Assembly: GCF_902859595.1 (NCBI RefSeq)
Contig: NZ_CADIJQ010000006.1
Location: 248,001 to 312,000, forward strand
DNA length: 64,000 nt
Source of the DNA: Achromobacter kerstersii
GTDB lineage: Bacteria; Pseudomonadota; Gammaproteobacteria; Burkholderiales; Burkholderiaceae_B
Reading direction: 5' to 3'
Below the pieces are notes generated by a model that saw only the letters and a program-made list of their open reading frames with translations, was not told the origin of the DNA and did not search any database. A program made the position numbers and the translations under genes. Positions within the stretch are counted from its first letter, which is position 1. Every line of letters begins with the position of its first letter. Shown piece after piece: positions 54,430 through 63,380 of the stretch.

Positions 54430-55776
54430 TCACATCGGTTGGACATTGGGGCGCGCAAGACGCTCGGCCGCCAAGGCAACCACCATCATGAACACCAATG
54501 CCGTCAGGAAATAGCCCAGGCTGGCGTCGTGCGAATCGTAGGCGGCGAAGTACGCCGAACGCAGCAGCTGCATGCCGTGGGCAAAGGGCGACCACAGAAT
54601 CCAGGGCCGCAAGTGTTCGGGCAATTGCTCCGACACAAAGAACACGCTGGAGAAGATCTGTAGGCCCCGCTCGATCACCGGCGCCAGGCGCAGGAAGAAA
54701 TGCCAGAAGGTGGCGATCGACCCGAACAGCACGCCCATGGCGGAGCCGCAGCATCCCATCAGCACCACGAACAGAATGAACCCCGCCCAACTTTCGGGAA
54801 GCGTGATGAGCCCCAACCCGTGGCCGGCGCTGATCAATACCGCGAACACCACGAGGTACACCGACACGTAGATCAGCGCCTGCACCATCGCGCACATCAG
54901 CGGCGTGACGCCCTGAAAGTTCAGCAAGCCTCGGGCCGACACGTACGCGGTGCTGCTTCGGAAAACAATCTGCCGGAACATGATCCATGTGGTGGCCCCC
55001 AACAGCGAAAACGTTTGCACGTCCATGCCAAGAATGAAGTGCGTCCCCATCAGGATGTACAGCGACGAGATCAGCGTCAGCAGCACCACCGGGCCAACCA
55101 AGGCCCACAGCAGCGCGATTCGGCTTTCGCCATGAATCACCCGCAGCTGATACACGAACAACGCCATCAGCGTGCGCCCGACGGGCCGCCCACGCGCGGC
55201 ATTGCCCGGGTGATGCCCTTCATGCAAGGCTTGCAGGCGTTCACGCAGAATCGCAAGATCACCGGCCTCGCCTTGCGGCAGCTCGATTTCCAACGCGATG
55301 TCGTTGCGCGACGCATGACGGCGCGCATCGCGCGCTTCGTCCTGCTTGCGCCGTTCCACGCGCCGCGCATGCGCCGCCGCCAGCCGCTCGTCTTCAGCGA
55401 TCAGCTTGGGCGGCATGTAGCCCGGCGTGAACACGTCGACGCCCGCGCGGATGTCCTGCTCCAGCAGGCGCACGATCAGACGCAGCCGCCGCCGGGAAAA
55501 ATCGGCGAGCGTCTCATCGACCTTGCTGCGCGCAATTTCAGCGTCCAGCTCGGCCTGCACGGCCTCGTACACCGCGCGGCGGGCGGCCACGGAATCGTGC
55601 GGCTCGCCTTGCAGGCGCGCCAGCAACGGCTTCAGCAACACGCCCGGCTTGGCTTGTGCTTCAAAGAGCGCGGCCGGGTCCAGGCGCCAGGCATCGACCC
55701 CCGAACCCACCGCGTAGTTACTGTCCTTGCGGCGGTTACGCCACCCCTTGATCCGGTCCTCGTTACTCATCGACAC
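54430..55776 (-). CDS. vexB: Capsule ABC exporter permease with long N-terminal extension (VexB/KpsM type)
   Basis: A 448-residue permease; KpsM/VexB proteins are normally about 260. The C-terminal 255 residues carry the six membrane segments of ABC-2 exporters, with WALVGPVVLLTLISSLYILM, the TWIMFRQIVFRSSTAYVSAR loop and EQLPEHLRPWILWSPFAHGM. The extra 190 N-terminal residues are charged and helical (SRRRLRLIVRLLEQDIRAGV; RRVERRKQDEARDARRH) with no P-loop. The extension may replace functions lost by the degenerate ATPase, or dock the biosynthetic enzymes. One base separates it from vexA. Confidence 0.85.
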   Translation of the reverse strand: MSMSNEDRIKGWRNRRKDSNYAVGSGVDAWRLDPAALFEAQAKPGVLLKPLLARLQGEPHDSVAARRAVYEAVQAELDAEIARSKVDETLADFSRRRLRLIVRLLEQDIRAGVDVFTPGYMPPKLIAEDERLAAAHARRVERRKQDEARDARRHASRNDIALEIELPQGEAGDLAILRERLQALHEGHHPGNAARGRPVGRTLMALFVYQLRVIHGESRIALLWALVGPVVLLTLISSLYILMGTHFILGMDVQTFSLLGATTWIMFRQIVFRSSTAYVSARGLLNFQGVTPLMCAMVQALIYVSVYLVVFAVLISAGHGLGLITLPESWAGFILFVVLMGCCGSAMGVLFGSIATFWHFFLRLAPVIERGLQIFSSVFFVSEQLPEHLRPWILWSPFAHGMQLLRSAYFAAYDSHDASLGYFLTALVFMMVVALAAERLARPNVQPM

Positions 55777-55777
55777 G

Positions 55778-56932
55778 CTATTGCACGCCGGACGAACTCG
55801 AACCCGAATCGCTATCGATGGCTCGCGTGGCGCTGAAGCCGGCGCTCATCGTGACGCGGAAGGCCGACAAGACCTTCTGCACCTGTGTGAACGGCGCGTC
55901 CGAGATATAGATGGCCTGGCCTTCATGGACCGTAAATTCGCGGGCCAGCGCCACTTGCTCGGGACGCGTCAGATCAAACTGATACACCACCGGCAGCAGG
56001 TCCGCCTTGCCTTCCACCCCGGCCTTCGCGGGCGTGAACAGGAACACGGAACGCGGGTCGGCCAGCTTGTCGTCCAGGCCACGGGAATCGGCCAGTGCAT
56101 CCAGCACCGAGTAGTTGCGCTTGCTGATCGCCACACGGCCTTGGTTACCCGCAGCGCCCAACACGGTCAGGTATTCACGCGAGTCATAGGCGGTGATGAC
56201 ATCGCCCGGCCGCAGCATGATGTCGTTGTTCTGGTTGCGGTAGATATCCGACAACCGCACCGATGCCACCTGATTGTCGCGGCGCAGGCTGATCACGAGC
56301 TGTTCGGGATTCGTCTGCACCGGCGCGGCCTGCGCCAGCGCGCTGCTCAGGCGTTGCGCGGTTTGCGTGATGGGATACATGCCGGGCTTGGTCAGGTTGC
56401 CCTGCACCGTCACCATCTGCCCGCGCGCATCGGCTGCGCGCGTGACGCTCACATCCGCGCCCACGACAAGCTTGGCCAGCCGCTGCACGATGGCGTCATG
56501 CAATTGCGAGAGCGTCGAATCCGCGGCGCGGAATTTCCCCAGGATCGGGAACGAGACATACCCCGTCCGGTCGATTTCCTGATTACCCAGGTCGCTGACG
56601 CCGGACGGGTCCGCCGCGAATACACCCAGGCCACCGCGTTCCCACACTTTGACGTTGATGCCGTCGCCCGGCACCAGGCGGTCGAATCCTGCCTGCGTAA
56701 GATCCCGGTACGGCACCGGAAAGTCAGACACCTCTGGCACCTGGCTCGCGCGCGCAAGCTCGCGCGAGGCGGGCATCACGACGACATCCTTGTCATCGTG
56801 AGCCCCCGTCATTTCGCTCAACATCGGACCGGAACGCGGCAGCTGGCATCCCGAAAGTGAAAGAGCGGCCAACACCAGCAGGGCGAAGGCCGCGTTGCGC
56901 CGCAGGCCGAAAGCCGGGACGTTCATGTGCAT
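55778..56932 (-). CDS. vexA: Outer-membrane capsule export lipoprotein (VexA/Wza type)
   Basis: A 384-residue polysaccharide export protein. The lipoprotein signal ends LSLSGC with acylated C29. The PES domain follows (RLVPGDGINVKVWERGG, then DRTGYVSFPILGKFRA), and then two SLBB-type domains (VTVQGNLTKPGMYPI; LTVLGAAGNQGRVAI). It forms the outer-membrane conduit for the capsule. The start 56932 is preceded by AAGG; the second ATG at 56926 would also work. It lies 43 bases after tviE. Confidence 0.88.
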   Translation of the reverse strand: MHMNVPAFGLRRNAAFALLVLAALSLSGCQLPRSGPMLSEMTGAHDDKDVVVMPASRELARASQVPEVSDFPVPYRDLTQAGFDRLVPGDGINVKVWERGGLGVFAADPSGVSDLGNQEIDRTGYVSFPILGKFRAADSTLSQLHDAIVQRLAKLVVGADVSVTRAADARGQMVTVQGNLTKPGMYPITQTAQRLSSALAQAAPVQTNPEQLVISLRRDNQVASVRLSDIYRNQNNDIMLRPGDVITAYDSREYLTVLGAAGNQGRVAISKRNYSVLDALADSRGLDDKLADPRSVFLFTPAKAGVEGKADLLPVVYQFDLTRPEQVALAREFTVHEGQAIYISDAPFTQVQKVLSAFRVTMSAGFSATRAIDSDSGSSSSGVQ

Positions 56933-56975
56933 AAAAACCTTAAATCTGTAGGACCTCGGGAAGACCAGCCGTCTG

Positions 56976-59039
56976 TCAGGCAAGCATGCGCTGCATGGGC
57001 TGGAAGTCGATGCGTTCCTCGTTTTCCGAGACGGGCAGGACGGGCACGCACAGGCTCAGGAACTTGCTCAGCATCGCGTCGAGCGAAAACAGGTCTTGTG
57101 CCCGGGTACGGCTCTGCGCCTTCAATGACTCGTTGCTGCGCACCCGATCAACCATCGACTCAACCTTGTCGCAAGCTTCGGTCAGGTCCGGATGTTCGAC
57201 ATCGCTGAGCAGATGGCCTGTTTCGTTTTCGACGAAGCATTCACCGGCGCCGCCAGCGGGTGTTGAGATCACCGGAACGCCCAACAGCTGCGCTTCGATC
57301 AACACGTTTGGCAAGCCCTCATAGCGCGACAGCAGCAGGCTGGCGTCCATCTGCGAATACCAGTAGCCCACGTGGTTGGACAGGCCCACCAGCAACAGGC
57401 GATCGGTCACGCGCAGTTCTTCCGCCAGCGCCACGATGTTGTCGTGCAGGCGTCCGTCGCCCACGATGACAAAGCGCGCCTGAGGCCGCCGCTTCAGATA
57501 CATCGCGGCAAGCTTGATCCAGAGCTGCGGCCGCTTGTCCGGTTCCAGCCGGAACACGCCGCCAATCGTTTCAGTGGCGTCGGTGGTGGCTTCCTTGAAG
57601 GACTCCCACTTTTGCTCGTCGGCGCTGGATGCATTGGTCGCCAGGTCGGGCACGCCGTTGTACAGCACATGAAAGCGCACGACGGGAATGCCCAGCCACT
57701 GCGCGTACGCCTCGGCGGCCGTGCGGCTGTTGCTGACGAAGTACACGCCCGGCACTTGCGCCAAGGCCTGGAACAGCTCGGGATACTCTTCGCGGAAGCG
57801 GTCTTTGCGGATGTTCGGCGGCAATCCGCGAAACACCAGGTGGATGGTCGGCACACCCGCAAGCAACGCGGCCAGCGCGCCGAACAGGCACGTGCCGTCT
57901 TGCCACAGGCTGACGACGTCAAACGGGTTGGCGCGCAGCACCGGCGCAAGCCGCGTCACGCCGTAGTGCACGGGCGGGGGCAGCTGTTCCAGCATGCGGC
58001 CCAGGCGGCCGTCGGGCACCGATTGATGCGCCACCGAAATGGCGGGCAGCTTGTTGATCTCGGTGACCGGAATCTGCGCCTGCACCAGCACCGGCAAAAA
58101 GAAGTCGAGCCCTTGCTTCTTTTTCGTCGAACCCGCCGGCTCGGTGTGCTGCTTGACCATGACTTCGACCTTCTCGGGCCGCATCACCACGTCCGGCAGC
58201 TGCCGATCCGGCTGCTCCGCCATGCGCGTCAATTCGCCGGCAAGGCGCGTCAGCTGGCGCTCGGCGCCGCCGGGGCCCAGGCTGCCCGTCACCAGGGCGA
58301 CGGACACGGGCTTTTCTGGCGGCTGCTCGGCGATCTTGCGGTTGCGAAAGTGCAGGATGGCGTGCTTCATCGACACGATCCGCACGTCCTTTCCCGCCAG
58401 GCCGCCTTCGGGCTCAAGGCCCTTGAAGAAGGCGTAGTCGGCGGCCAGCGCGTTGGCCAGCTCCGCCGCCTTGCTGCCCGGCGCCAGGTGCGCGGCCACG
58501 GGGCGGATCGCTTCATACGCGTCCGCCAGCAAGCCGCGCTTGCGCAGCCGTTTAGCGAATTCAACGCGGATATTGCGATCCGTGTGTTCCAGAATCAAGC
58601 GCCGGAACAACTGGTCCGACTGCTCGTGTGCGCGGATGTCGCTAAGCAACTTGGCGCGGGCGAACAGCCGCGACGGGTTCTCCGACGTTGCCGGCAGATG
58701 GCGGTCGACCAAGGACAAGGCCTCGTCGACATGCCGTTCCTTGACCAGCCGCGTCGCGCAGTAGCGCACGATCAGAAGGTCGTCCGGGCACTCTTGCAGC
58801 AGGGTTGCCCACTGCTCGGCCATGCCCTCGTTCAAGCCTGCCGATTCCTTCAGCCGAAGCAACAGGAAGCGGACCTTCGAGTCTTGCAGATGATCGCGCG
58901 CCAACGCTTCGGCGCGCGCCAGGTTTTCTTGTGCGACCTGGACCCGCACCGACGCCGTGACGATCTCCTCCAACTGGGCATGCACCCATTGAAGATCGGA
59001 CGCAACGTCCGCCCGTTCGGTAGTCAGTGGTGGGTTCAT
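56976..59039 (-). CDS. tviE: Vi polymer glycosyltransferase (TviE-like, GT4)
   Basis: A 687-residue cytoplasmic glycosyltransferase. Residues 1-200 are helical TPR-like. The GT-B fold begins at VSVALVTGSLGPGGAERQLT, and the donor-site motif EGLPNVLIE supplies the GT4 E-x7-E pair (E574, E582). TviE polymerises the aminouronic acid chain of Vi. It is about 110 residues longer than the Salmonella protein, mostly at the N-terminus. Start MNPPLTTERAD overlaps the tviD stop by four bases (ATGA), which favours it over an ATG 11 codons upstream. Confidence 0.85.
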   Translation of the reverse strand: MNPPLTTERADVASDLQWVHAQLEEIVTASVRVQVAQENLARAEALARDHLQDSKVRFLLLRLKESAGLNEGMAEQWATLLQECPDDLLIVRYCATRLVKERHVDEALSLVDRHLPATSENPSRLFARAKLLSDIRAHEQSDQLFRRLILEHTDRNIRVEFAKRLRKRGLLADAYEAIRPVAAHLAPGSKAAELANALAADYAFFKGLEPEGGLAGKDVRIVSMKHAILHFRNRKIAEQPPEKPVSVALVTGSLGPGGAERQLTRLAGELTRMAEQPDRQLPDVVMRPEKVEVMVKQHTEPAGSTKKKQGLDFFLPVLVQAQIPVTEINKLPAISVAHQSVPDGRLGRMLEQLPPPVHYGVTRLAPVLRANPFDVVSLWQDGTCLFGALAALLAGVPTIHLVFRGLPPNIRKDRFREEYPELFQALAQVPGVYFVSNSRTAAEAYAQWLGIPVVRFHVLYNGVPDLATNASSADEQKWESFKEATTDATETIGGVFRLEPDKRPQLWIKLAAMYLKRRPQARFVIVGDGRLHDNIVALAEELRVTDRLLLVGLSNHVGYWYSQMDASLLLSRYEGLPNVLIEAQLLGVPVISTPAGGAGECFVENETGHLLSDVEHPDLTEACDKVESMVDRVRSNESLKAQSRTRAQDLFSLDAMLSKFLSLCVPVLPVSENEERIDFQPMQRMLA

Positions 59040-61516
59040 GCTGCCTTCCTTCGATTGGCTTTTTCGATCCACACCAAGCAGCGATCGATGTAGTGATCGA
59101 ACTGCGTGGGGTTATCGGACAGTTCGCGAAGGCGGCGCCAGTACGGCAAAGCCTGTTCGAAACGATGCAGACGCATGGCGCCCACGGCGGCCAGGCGCAG
59201 GCCGATGGCGTCGGTGGGAACCAGTTGCAGGATGCGTTCGCCCAGCGCCAGGCGCTCGGTGGTGCTGGCCGGGTCCAACGCGCGCGCCTCGGCATACAGC
59301 ACGGCGATGATGCGGCGTTTTTCGTGATCGACTTCCGTCATCTGCGGCCACGATTGGGCAACGCGTTCCAACAGGTTCCAGGCGGCGCGGTGATCGCCTG
59401 CCGCGAGGATTTCGCGAGCGCCGCGAATGGCGCGCGGGCCCAGTCTGCCCAGTTGGCGTTCGGCTTCATCCTTGGCGTTCTGGTCGGCCGAGGCGTTGGC
59501 CAGCACGGCCTGGTAGGCGTCGATGGCTTCGCCGAACCAGCCACCGTTGAAGGCCACGCGGGCAAAGTACAGCTGCGTGCTCAACGGTGCGGCCTTGTCG
59601 GCAGCGGCTTGTTCCAGATGGCGCATGGCGGTCTGCTTGTCGCCCAGCGCATCGGCCGCGCGGCCGCGCATTGCGTCCAGTTCGGGGAAATCAACCTGCG
59701 TATCCAACGCGATGTCGGTCAGGTCGATCACTTCCTTGTGATTGCCGGCCAGCAGCGCGGCGCGTACGCCAAGACGCATCGCTCGTTCGAACGCACGCTG
59801 CGCGCGCAGGGCGGTCAGGGCGTCGGGGTTGAGCAGGCGGTGCGCGCAGATGCGTTCGGCGGCATCGCGCAGGCGTCCTTCTTCCAGCGCGCGGGTGCCG
59901 TCCTCGGCCCATGCGGCCGACTGCGATTGCAACCAGGCGCTGATGTCTTCGTGTTGGCTCTTGGCCAGGCCGCAAGACACGGCCAGCGCGGCGGCGGCCA
60001 TGATGCAACCGCGCCACGAGGCTTCCTTGACCAGTTCCAGCGCGTCCACGTCTTCCAACGCGGGGGATTCCGACGCCAGGGCGCGCAGGCCGGCGCGGTC
60101 GCCCGCCAGCAGCCGGTCGCGCCACAGCACCGCAAAGCCCCGGCCGTACGTCGGGATGGCTTCGCGCACTTCATTGACCCAGCGGATGACGGCGTCCATG
60201 TCGCCGCTGGTTTGCAACAGCGACAACACGGTGTCGGCCGCTTCCAGCGCGGTGGCGTCGGTGGGCGACGAAATGCGGAACAGCTGCTTCCAGTTGCCCA
60301 GCGACTCGTCCACGTGACCCAACTGGCCGGCGGAGGCCGCGGCGATGCGGACGATTTCGGGCGTTTCGATTTCGTCGCCCAGCAAGCCGGCCGCAAGCGA
60401 GTACGCTAGATCGTGGCGGCCCAGCTTGAAGTGGTTGCGCATCAGGATCTGTTCCGCCTTGCTGCCGGAAGCCAGAGCGCCGTCCGCGCTGCCCAAGAGC
60501 TCAAGCGAACCTTCGTAGTCGCCCAGTTCTGCCTGGATGCGTGCGAACAGCAGCATGTGCTCGGGCAGGCCGGGGTGGCGGCGCAGCACGTCGCGCACGC
60601 GGCGCGAGGCTTCGCGCAGGTCGCCCGAATCCCAGATCTTTTCGATGCGCTCGGCGCTGTCGTCGGCGCCCAGCTTGGGTACAGACACCTGCGTGGTCGA
60701 TGCGCTCATGCGCGGGCGCATGTAGTTCTTGAACCACTCGTGGCACAGGCGTTCGGCAAAGACCTGCGTGTAATGCGTCAAATCCAGCCCGCCGTTTTCC
60801 ATGGCGTCGGCCTGGCCGATCTTGCTCATGAGCGGCGTCGGGTCATAGCACGGCACGCCGATGCGTTGCGCGCTTGCGGCCACGGCGGCGATCAGCTGCG
60901 CGCGTTGGTCGATCGGCACGTTGTCCGGCGTCAGTGCGTTGACATGCGTGACGAACACGACCTTGTCATGACCCAGCAGCGCGACCAGCTCGCGCATTTC
61001 GGCTTCGATTTCTTCGTCGGTCTGATCGCGCTTGACGATGCGCGACAGCAGGTCCTGGTCATCGCGCGACAGGCTTTTGAACACGGCGTCCTGGTCCAGC
61101 TGCACACGGCGTTCGGCAAGCCGGTCGGTGCTGGCCAGCTGCCAGAACATCCGGGTGCGCGCGCGGTCGGCGAAGAACTCGCTGAAATAGCGAACCAGAT
61201 AGTTGGACTGAATGGGATGGCCGTCGATGGTCAGCAGCTTGCGCGAAGACAGCTCGACCATGTACAGGTCGGCCGGCTTGTGCGTGCCGCGGCGCGCTTG
61301 CTCGCCATTCGAAGGGCGGAAGATCAGGCGCTGCACGTCGGCCGGAATGTCCATCTGGCCAAACATGAAACGCGCCTGCTGTAGCGCCTCGGCGCTGGTG
61401 TGCACAAAGCCGTAGTTGCGCCCGAGTTGCAGCTTGATCGGGTAGCGTCCCACGGCGTCACGCAGGGGCGTATGAATTCGGCAGGTGCCGATCGGAGCGA
61501 TAGTAAATGCAGTCAT
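59036..61516 (-). CDS. tviD: Vi biosynthesis protein TviD-like: GSCFA/SGNH domain plus TPR
   Basis: An 826-residue protein, about the length of Salmonella TviD (831). Residues 1-260 resemble a GSCFA/SGNH esterase-type domain: block I is IGTCR (C12 in the nucleophile place), block III is FVTHVNA (N193), and the Asp-x-x-His pair is D245 and H248 in GLDLTHY. The rest is a helical TPR-like array with repeats such as DYEGSLELLGSADGALASGS. TviD is believed to O-acetylate Vi, and this domain fits acyl transfer. AGGAGAG precedes the ATG. It lies 39 bases after tviB. Confidence 0.82.
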   Translation of the reverse strand: MTAFTIAPIGTCRIHTPLRDAVGRYPIKLQLGRNYGFVHTSAEALQQARFMFGQMDIPADVQRLIFRPSNGEQARRGTHKPADLYMVELSSRKLLTIDGHPIQSNYLVRYFSEFFADRARTRMFWQLASTDRLAERRVQLDQDAVFKSLSRDDQDLLSRIVKRDQTDEEIEAEMRELVALLGHDKVVFVTHVNALTPDNVPIDQRAQLIAAVAASAQRIGVPCYDPTPLMSKIGQADAMENGGLDLTHYTQVFAERLCHEWFKNYMRPRMSASTTQVSVPKLGADDSAERIEKIWDSGDLREASRRVRDVLRRHPGLPEHMLLFARIQAELGDYEGSLELLGSADGALASGSKAEQILMRNHFKLGRHDLAYSLAAGLLGDEIETPEIVRIAAASAGQLGHVDESLGNWKQLFRISSPTDATALEAADTVLSLLQTSGDMDAVIRWVNEVREAIPTYGRGFAVLWRDRLLAGDRAGLRALASESPALEDVDALELVKEASWRGCIMAAAALAVSCGLAKSQHEDISAWLQSQSAAWAEDGTRALEEGRLRDAAERICAHRLLNPDALTALRAQRAFERAMRLGVRAALLAGNHKEVIDLTDIALDTQVDFPELDAMRGRAADALGDKQTAMRHLEQAAADKAAPLSTQLYFARVAFNGGWFGEAIDAYQAVLANASADQNAKDEAERQLGRLGPRAIRGAREILAAGDHRAAWNLLERVAQSWPQMTEVDHEKRRIIAVLYAEARALDPASTTERLALGERILQLVPTDAIGLRLAAVGAMRLHRFEQALPYWRRLRELSDNPTQFDHYIDRCLVWIEKANRRKAA

Positions 61517-61555
61517 CCAGGGTCTCTCCTGTAGTGATGGATAGCGAGCCTGAAC

Positions 61556-62833
61556 TTAAAGAGTCCAGTACAAGAGGTCGGGGGCAAGGCGCTTGCTGTC
61601 CAGCACCGACTTCAGGTCGCACACCATGCCTCCGCTGTTGACCAGGCCGGGGAGGTCTTCCCAGATGGTCTCCATGGTTTCGCGGTGAGGGACCGCGAGA
61701 ATCAGCACGTCCATGCCAGCGAATGCTTCGCGGGGGACGAGCTTGATGCCGTATTCGTGTTCCATCTGTTCGGGGTCGACCATCGGATCGCACGCAACCG
61801 GCGTGATGCCGTAGCTGCCCAGCGCCTGGTACAGGTCGACAACCTTCGAGTTACGGATGTCGGGCACGTTTTCCTTGAACGTCATCCCCAGGATGCCGAC
61901 GCGCGTGGACGCGTTCAGGCGGCCGTTGCGGGCCAGCGTCTGCACGATGCGCTGTGCAACGTGGTTCGCCATGCCGTCATTGATGCGGCGGCCGGACAGG
62001 ATGACTTCCGGGTGATAGCCCAGTTCCTGGGCTTTGGACGTCAGGTAGTACGGGTCGACGCCGATGCAGTGTCCGCCCACCAGGCCGGGCGAGAACTTCA
62101 GGAAGTTCCACTTGGTACCGGCGGCGTTCAGGACTTCCGAGGTGCGGATGCCGACCAGATCGCAGATCTTCGACATCTCGTTCATCAGCGCGATGTTGAT
62201 GTCGCGCTGGGTGTTTTCCAGCACCTTCGCCGCTTCGGCCACCTTGATGGACGAGGCGCGGTGCACGCCGGCGTCGATGATCTTCTCGTACACGCCGGCA
62301 ATGATCTCCAGCGATGCTTCATCCTGGCCGGACACGATCTTCACGATCTTCTCCAGCGGATGCTCGCGGTCGCCCGGGTTGATCCGTTCGGGGCTGTAAC
62401 CCAGCTTGAAATCGACGCCGCAGCGCAGGCCGGACACCTTTTCGAGTTCGGGGCCGCAGATTTCCTCGGTAGCGCCGGGGTGGACGGTGGATTCAAACAC
62501 CACGATGGAACCCGGACGCAGCACAGGGCCAATCGATTGGCATGCGCGCACCAGCAGGGAAAAATCGGGGTTGTTCTTTTCGTCGACCGGCGTGGGAACG
62601 GCGACCACGAAAAAGTCGCAGCCTTCCAGTTCCGAAATCTGGTCGGTAAAGGTCATGGCAGAGGCACGCAGGGCGTCGTCGTCAATCTCGCCGGTCCAGT
62701 CATGTCCCTCTTTCAGTCGTGCGATTCTCCGCTTATCTACATCAAAGCCGATGACATCAAAGCGCTTGGAAAATGCGACGGCTACGGGCAGGCCGACATA
62801 TCCAAGGCCACACACTGCGATTCTCTTTACCAC
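61556..62833 (-). CDS. tviB: UDP-N-acetylglucosamine 6-dehydrogenase (TviB-like)
   Basis: A 425-residue enzyme, the exact length known for TviB, that oxidises UDP-GlcNAc to UDP-GlcNAcA with two NAD+. The Rossmann loop GLGYVGLP (9-16), the substrate loop GYSPERINPGDREH and the catalytic C256 in GLVGGHCIGVDPYYL are all present. The start is GTG with GAGG upstream. It is the first gene of the capsule operon; the neighbouring glmS feeds its substrate pool. The usual next gene, tviC (C4-epimerase), is missing here. Confidence 0.93.
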   Translation of the reverse strand: MVKRIAVCGLGYVGLPVAVAFSKRFDVIGFDVDKRRIARLKEGHDWTGEIDDDALRASAMTFTDQISELEGCDFFVVAVPTPVDEKNNPDFSLLVRACQSIGPVLRPGSIVVFESTVHPGATEEICGPELEKVSGLRCGVDFKLGYSPERINPGDREHPLEKIVKIVSGQDEASLEIIAGVYEKIIDAGVHRASSIKVAEAAKVLENTQRDINIALMNEMSKICDLVGIRTSEVLNAAGTKWNFLKFSPGLVGGHCIGVDPYYLTSKAQELGYHPEVILSGRRINDGMANHVAQRIVQTLARNGRLNASTRVGILGMTFKENVPDIRNSKVVDLYQALGSYGITPVACDPMVDPEQMEHEYGIKLVPREAFAGMDVLILAVPHRETMETIWEDLPGLVNSGGMVCDLKSVLDSKRLAPDLLYWTL

Positions 62834-62894
62834 GGGGGCCTCACTGTTTTCGTCGTGTCGTGGACACTAGAAATCGACGCCCGAAGACACGTAA

Positions 62895-62911
62895 ATCGAT
62901 TCAAAATCGAT
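62895..62911. promoter_or_regulatory. Operator candidate ATCGATT-N3-AATCGAT upstream of tviB
   Basis: A perfect 7-3-7 inverted repeat lies 62 bases before the tviB start codon, where a repressor or activator of the capsule promoter would bind. CGTATA adjoins it on the transcribed side. No matching copy was noticed elsewhere in the window. Confidence 0.5.
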
Positions 62912-63015
62912 ATACGACTGTCCCCATTGGGCGGACTTATTGCTTAAGAAATGTTTCGTCTCGAAACCTACACATACGTGCCAGATGACGAGCCAACGAA
63001 TCGTAGATGGGCCAG

Positions 63016-63050
63016 ACAGCAATATTCTTTCTAAAAATTATTATTGCTGT
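63016..63050. promoter_or_regulatory. Inverted repeat ACAGCAATA / TATTGCTGT in capsule leader
   Basis: Two perfect 9-base arms are separated by a 17-base AT-rich stretch, 183 bases before tviB. It may be a double binding site or a leader hairpin; it has no obvious T-run in the direction of transcription. Confidence 0.4.
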
Positions 63051-63319
63051 GGAAATGAGTCAGGGTTTCCGTAATAAACCCCGGGAATTCCCTCAAATAA
63101 TTACATTCATTACACAAACCGCAACACAGAATGGCCGGGTAATTGTTAACGGATATTAAAAAGGGTATTTCTTATTCTTGTTTAACCATACTGAAAAACA
63201 TAATGCTTGTTCAGCGGGTATTTATTAATAGCCTAAAGCAATTATTCCGTAATGCAAAATCGTTGTGTACAAGCCCGTCATAATCCGCTGAATAATGCCC
63301 CTGAAAATCGCCGTCTTCA

Positions 63320-63357
63320 AAGCACTTGGCCCACCGCATGCTGTGGGCCAAGTGCTT
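63320..63357 (-). terminator. Strong hairpin after glmS
   Basis: Arms AAGCACTTGGCCCAC and GTGGGCCAAGTGCTT pair over 15 bases with an 8-base loop. An outer CGTCTT/AAGACG pair (63312-63317 and 63365-63370) extends the stem. Downstream in the glmS direction a GATTTT stretch follows. It should end the glmS transcript and insulate the capsule promoter. Confidence 0.75.
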
Positions 63358-63380
63358 GATATAAAAGACGAACAGCGGTG

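Larger units (their letters stand above)
62834..63380. other. AT-rich control region of the capsule operon
   Basis: About 550 bases without any supported gene lie between glmS and tviB, both leftward. Composition shifts visibly to AT-rich (runs such as AAAAATTATTATTG), unlike all flanking DNA. It contains the glmS hairpin, several inverted repeats including GGGAATTCCC near 63083, a 5-3-5 repeat (GTGTC/GACAC) at 62855-62867 just before the tviB ribosome site, and the operator-like repeats listed separately. No TviA-type regulator gene is present in the window. Confidence 0.65.

Noticed and set aside
54430..55776. Hidden ATP-binding site in the VexB extension to replace the degenerate VexC
   Set aside because: I searched the extension for a GxxxxGK[S/T] loop and a Walker B pattern and found neither.
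63320..63380. glmS ribozyme or riboswitch
   Set aside because: The structure lies after the glmS stop and is a plain hairpin; glmS ribozymes lie in the 5' leader and are known from Gram-positive bacteria.
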